A DNA stretch of 64,000 nucleotides from CAVYPR01 sp963770505 (GTDB lineage: Bacteria; Actinomycetota; Acidimicrobiia; Acidimicrobiales; RAAP-2): NCBI GenBank assembly GCA_963770505.1, contig CAVYPR010000006.1, positions 620,001-684,000 on the forward strand. The letters run 5' to 3'. Of this stretch, positions 63,465 to 64,000 are shown one piece after another (within the stretch, counting starts at the first letter, position 1; every line of letters begins with the position of its first letter). The notes beneath the pieces are model-generated. The model was not told the origin of the DNA. It saw only the letters and a program-made list of their open reading frames with translations, and searched no databases. A program made the position numbers and the translations under genes.

Positions 63465-63893
63465 ATGGCCGACAGCGGCACGACCGCCAACCGGCGTCCG
63501 GTGATCCTGGGGCCAGGCGAAGGTCGGGCATATCCGATGGGAAGGATCTCGGCGGTCTTCAAGGCCGATGGAGCGGAGACCGACCACCGATACTCGATGT
63601 CGGAATGGTGGCTCGACCCGTACACCAAGGGTCCCGGCCCGCACTCGCACCCCGAGGACGACGTCTTCTACGTGCTGGCCGGCACCGTCAGCGTGCTGGT
63701 CGGCGCCGAATGGGTCGATGCGGGCCGCGGGTCGTTCGTCTTGATTCCCGGCGACATCGTCCACGACTTCGAGAACCGCGGGTCGGAGCGGGCCGGGCTG
63801 CTCAATGTCTCGGCCCCCGGCGATTTCGAGCAGCACATGGCCGGCATCGCCCGCTGGTTCGCCGAACATCCCCCCGGCGACGCGGGCGCCTGA
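63465..63893 (+). CDS. Cupin-domain protein
   Basis: A 142-residue single-cupin protein. Motif 1 is GPGPHSHPEDDVFYVLAGTV (two His and one Glu-like Asp ligand set), motif 2 is GSFVLIPGDIVHDFENRG with the last His. A small metal-binding barrel; role unknown (isomerase, dioxygenase or sugar-binding). ATG 63465 has GAAGGAG seven bases upstream; the open frame extends further upstream, but that part is unlikely to be translated. The final GDAGA tail is short. Confidence 0.88.
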   Translation: MADSGTTANRRPVILGPGEGRAYPMGRISAVFKADGAETDHRYSMSEWWLDPYTKGPGPHSHPEDDVFYVLAGTVSVLVGAEWVDAGRGSFVLIPGDIVHDFENRGSERAGLLNVSAPGDFEQHMAGIARWFAEHPPGDAGA

Positions 63894-64000
63894 GGGCGAG
63901 GGAAGCGGCCGCACCCAGGAAAGGGCGGCGGATCCCCGCGGACCCCAGGCGTCGTCGCCAGACGGCCCCTGGATCCGTTCGCACGATCGGCCCTGGCGGT
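63894..64000. other. Right edge, nothing recognised
   Basis: The last 107 bases are GC-rich and contain no gene start, RNA or hairpin that I can support. Confidence 0.4.

Overview
The window is high-GC chromosomal DNA from an actinobacterium. Two WhiB-type regulators, an UPF0182 membrane protein, a DivIVA-domain protein, a YlbL-like secreted Lon protease, a mycobacterial-type succinate dehydrogenase and F420-linked enzymes all point there. The 'GYWL..GGIF..GDAG'-style repeat scrap and the overall gene mix suggest an Acidimicrobiia-like lineage, but that is inference.

Layout. 1-1473: 5' part of an MMPL transporter on the minus strand, with one frameshift. 1939-18394 (minus): a translationally coupled three-gene minor-pilin cassette. 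Its first gene is a giant (about 4,530 codons if the frame is restored) prepilin-type protein with a class III signal, a cysteine-paired propeller-like region, about 41 IPT/TIG domains and a carboxypeptidase-regulatory-like C-terminal domain. Its central third carries many single-base indels. 19112-23198 (minus): sdhC-sdhA-sdhB plus an SCP2-like gene. 23391-26841 (plus): MoxR-type AAA+ ATPase with a VWA partner. 26991-28499: two whiB genes around a glutamate formimidoyltransferase. 28667-39919: an envelope and cell-shape neighbourhood (Zincin_2 protein, degenerate HtrA-PDZ protein, MreB, HEAT protein, YlbL-like Lon/PDZ protein, a DivIVA fused to a phage-head-morphogenesis-like domain, UPF0182 protein). 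40006-40079: initiator tRNA.

From the tRNA to the right edge the DNA looks accessory: SnoaL/dehydrogenase/luciferase-like operon, aldo/keto reductase with a divergent XRE regulator, an ISL3 transposase remnant, an FtsX-type ABC exporter (permease and two ATPases), a glycosyltransferase with perfect 28-residue coiled-coil repeats, F420:NADP oxidoreductase, two VOC proteins, a flavin disulfide reductase, a cysteine-less redoxin, a GH15 glucanase/trehalase-like enzyme, a rifampicin phosphotransferase (rph), an ArdC/ImmA-like protein and a cupin.

The strongest candidate for something undescribed is the giant pilin-anchored IPT-repeat protein with its two small partners: it looks like a very long adhesin presented by a type IV pilus. 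The second is the DivIVA/SPP1-gp7-like fusion. I worked by reading only. Family names rest on motif recognition, and repeat counts and frameshift positions are hand counts.
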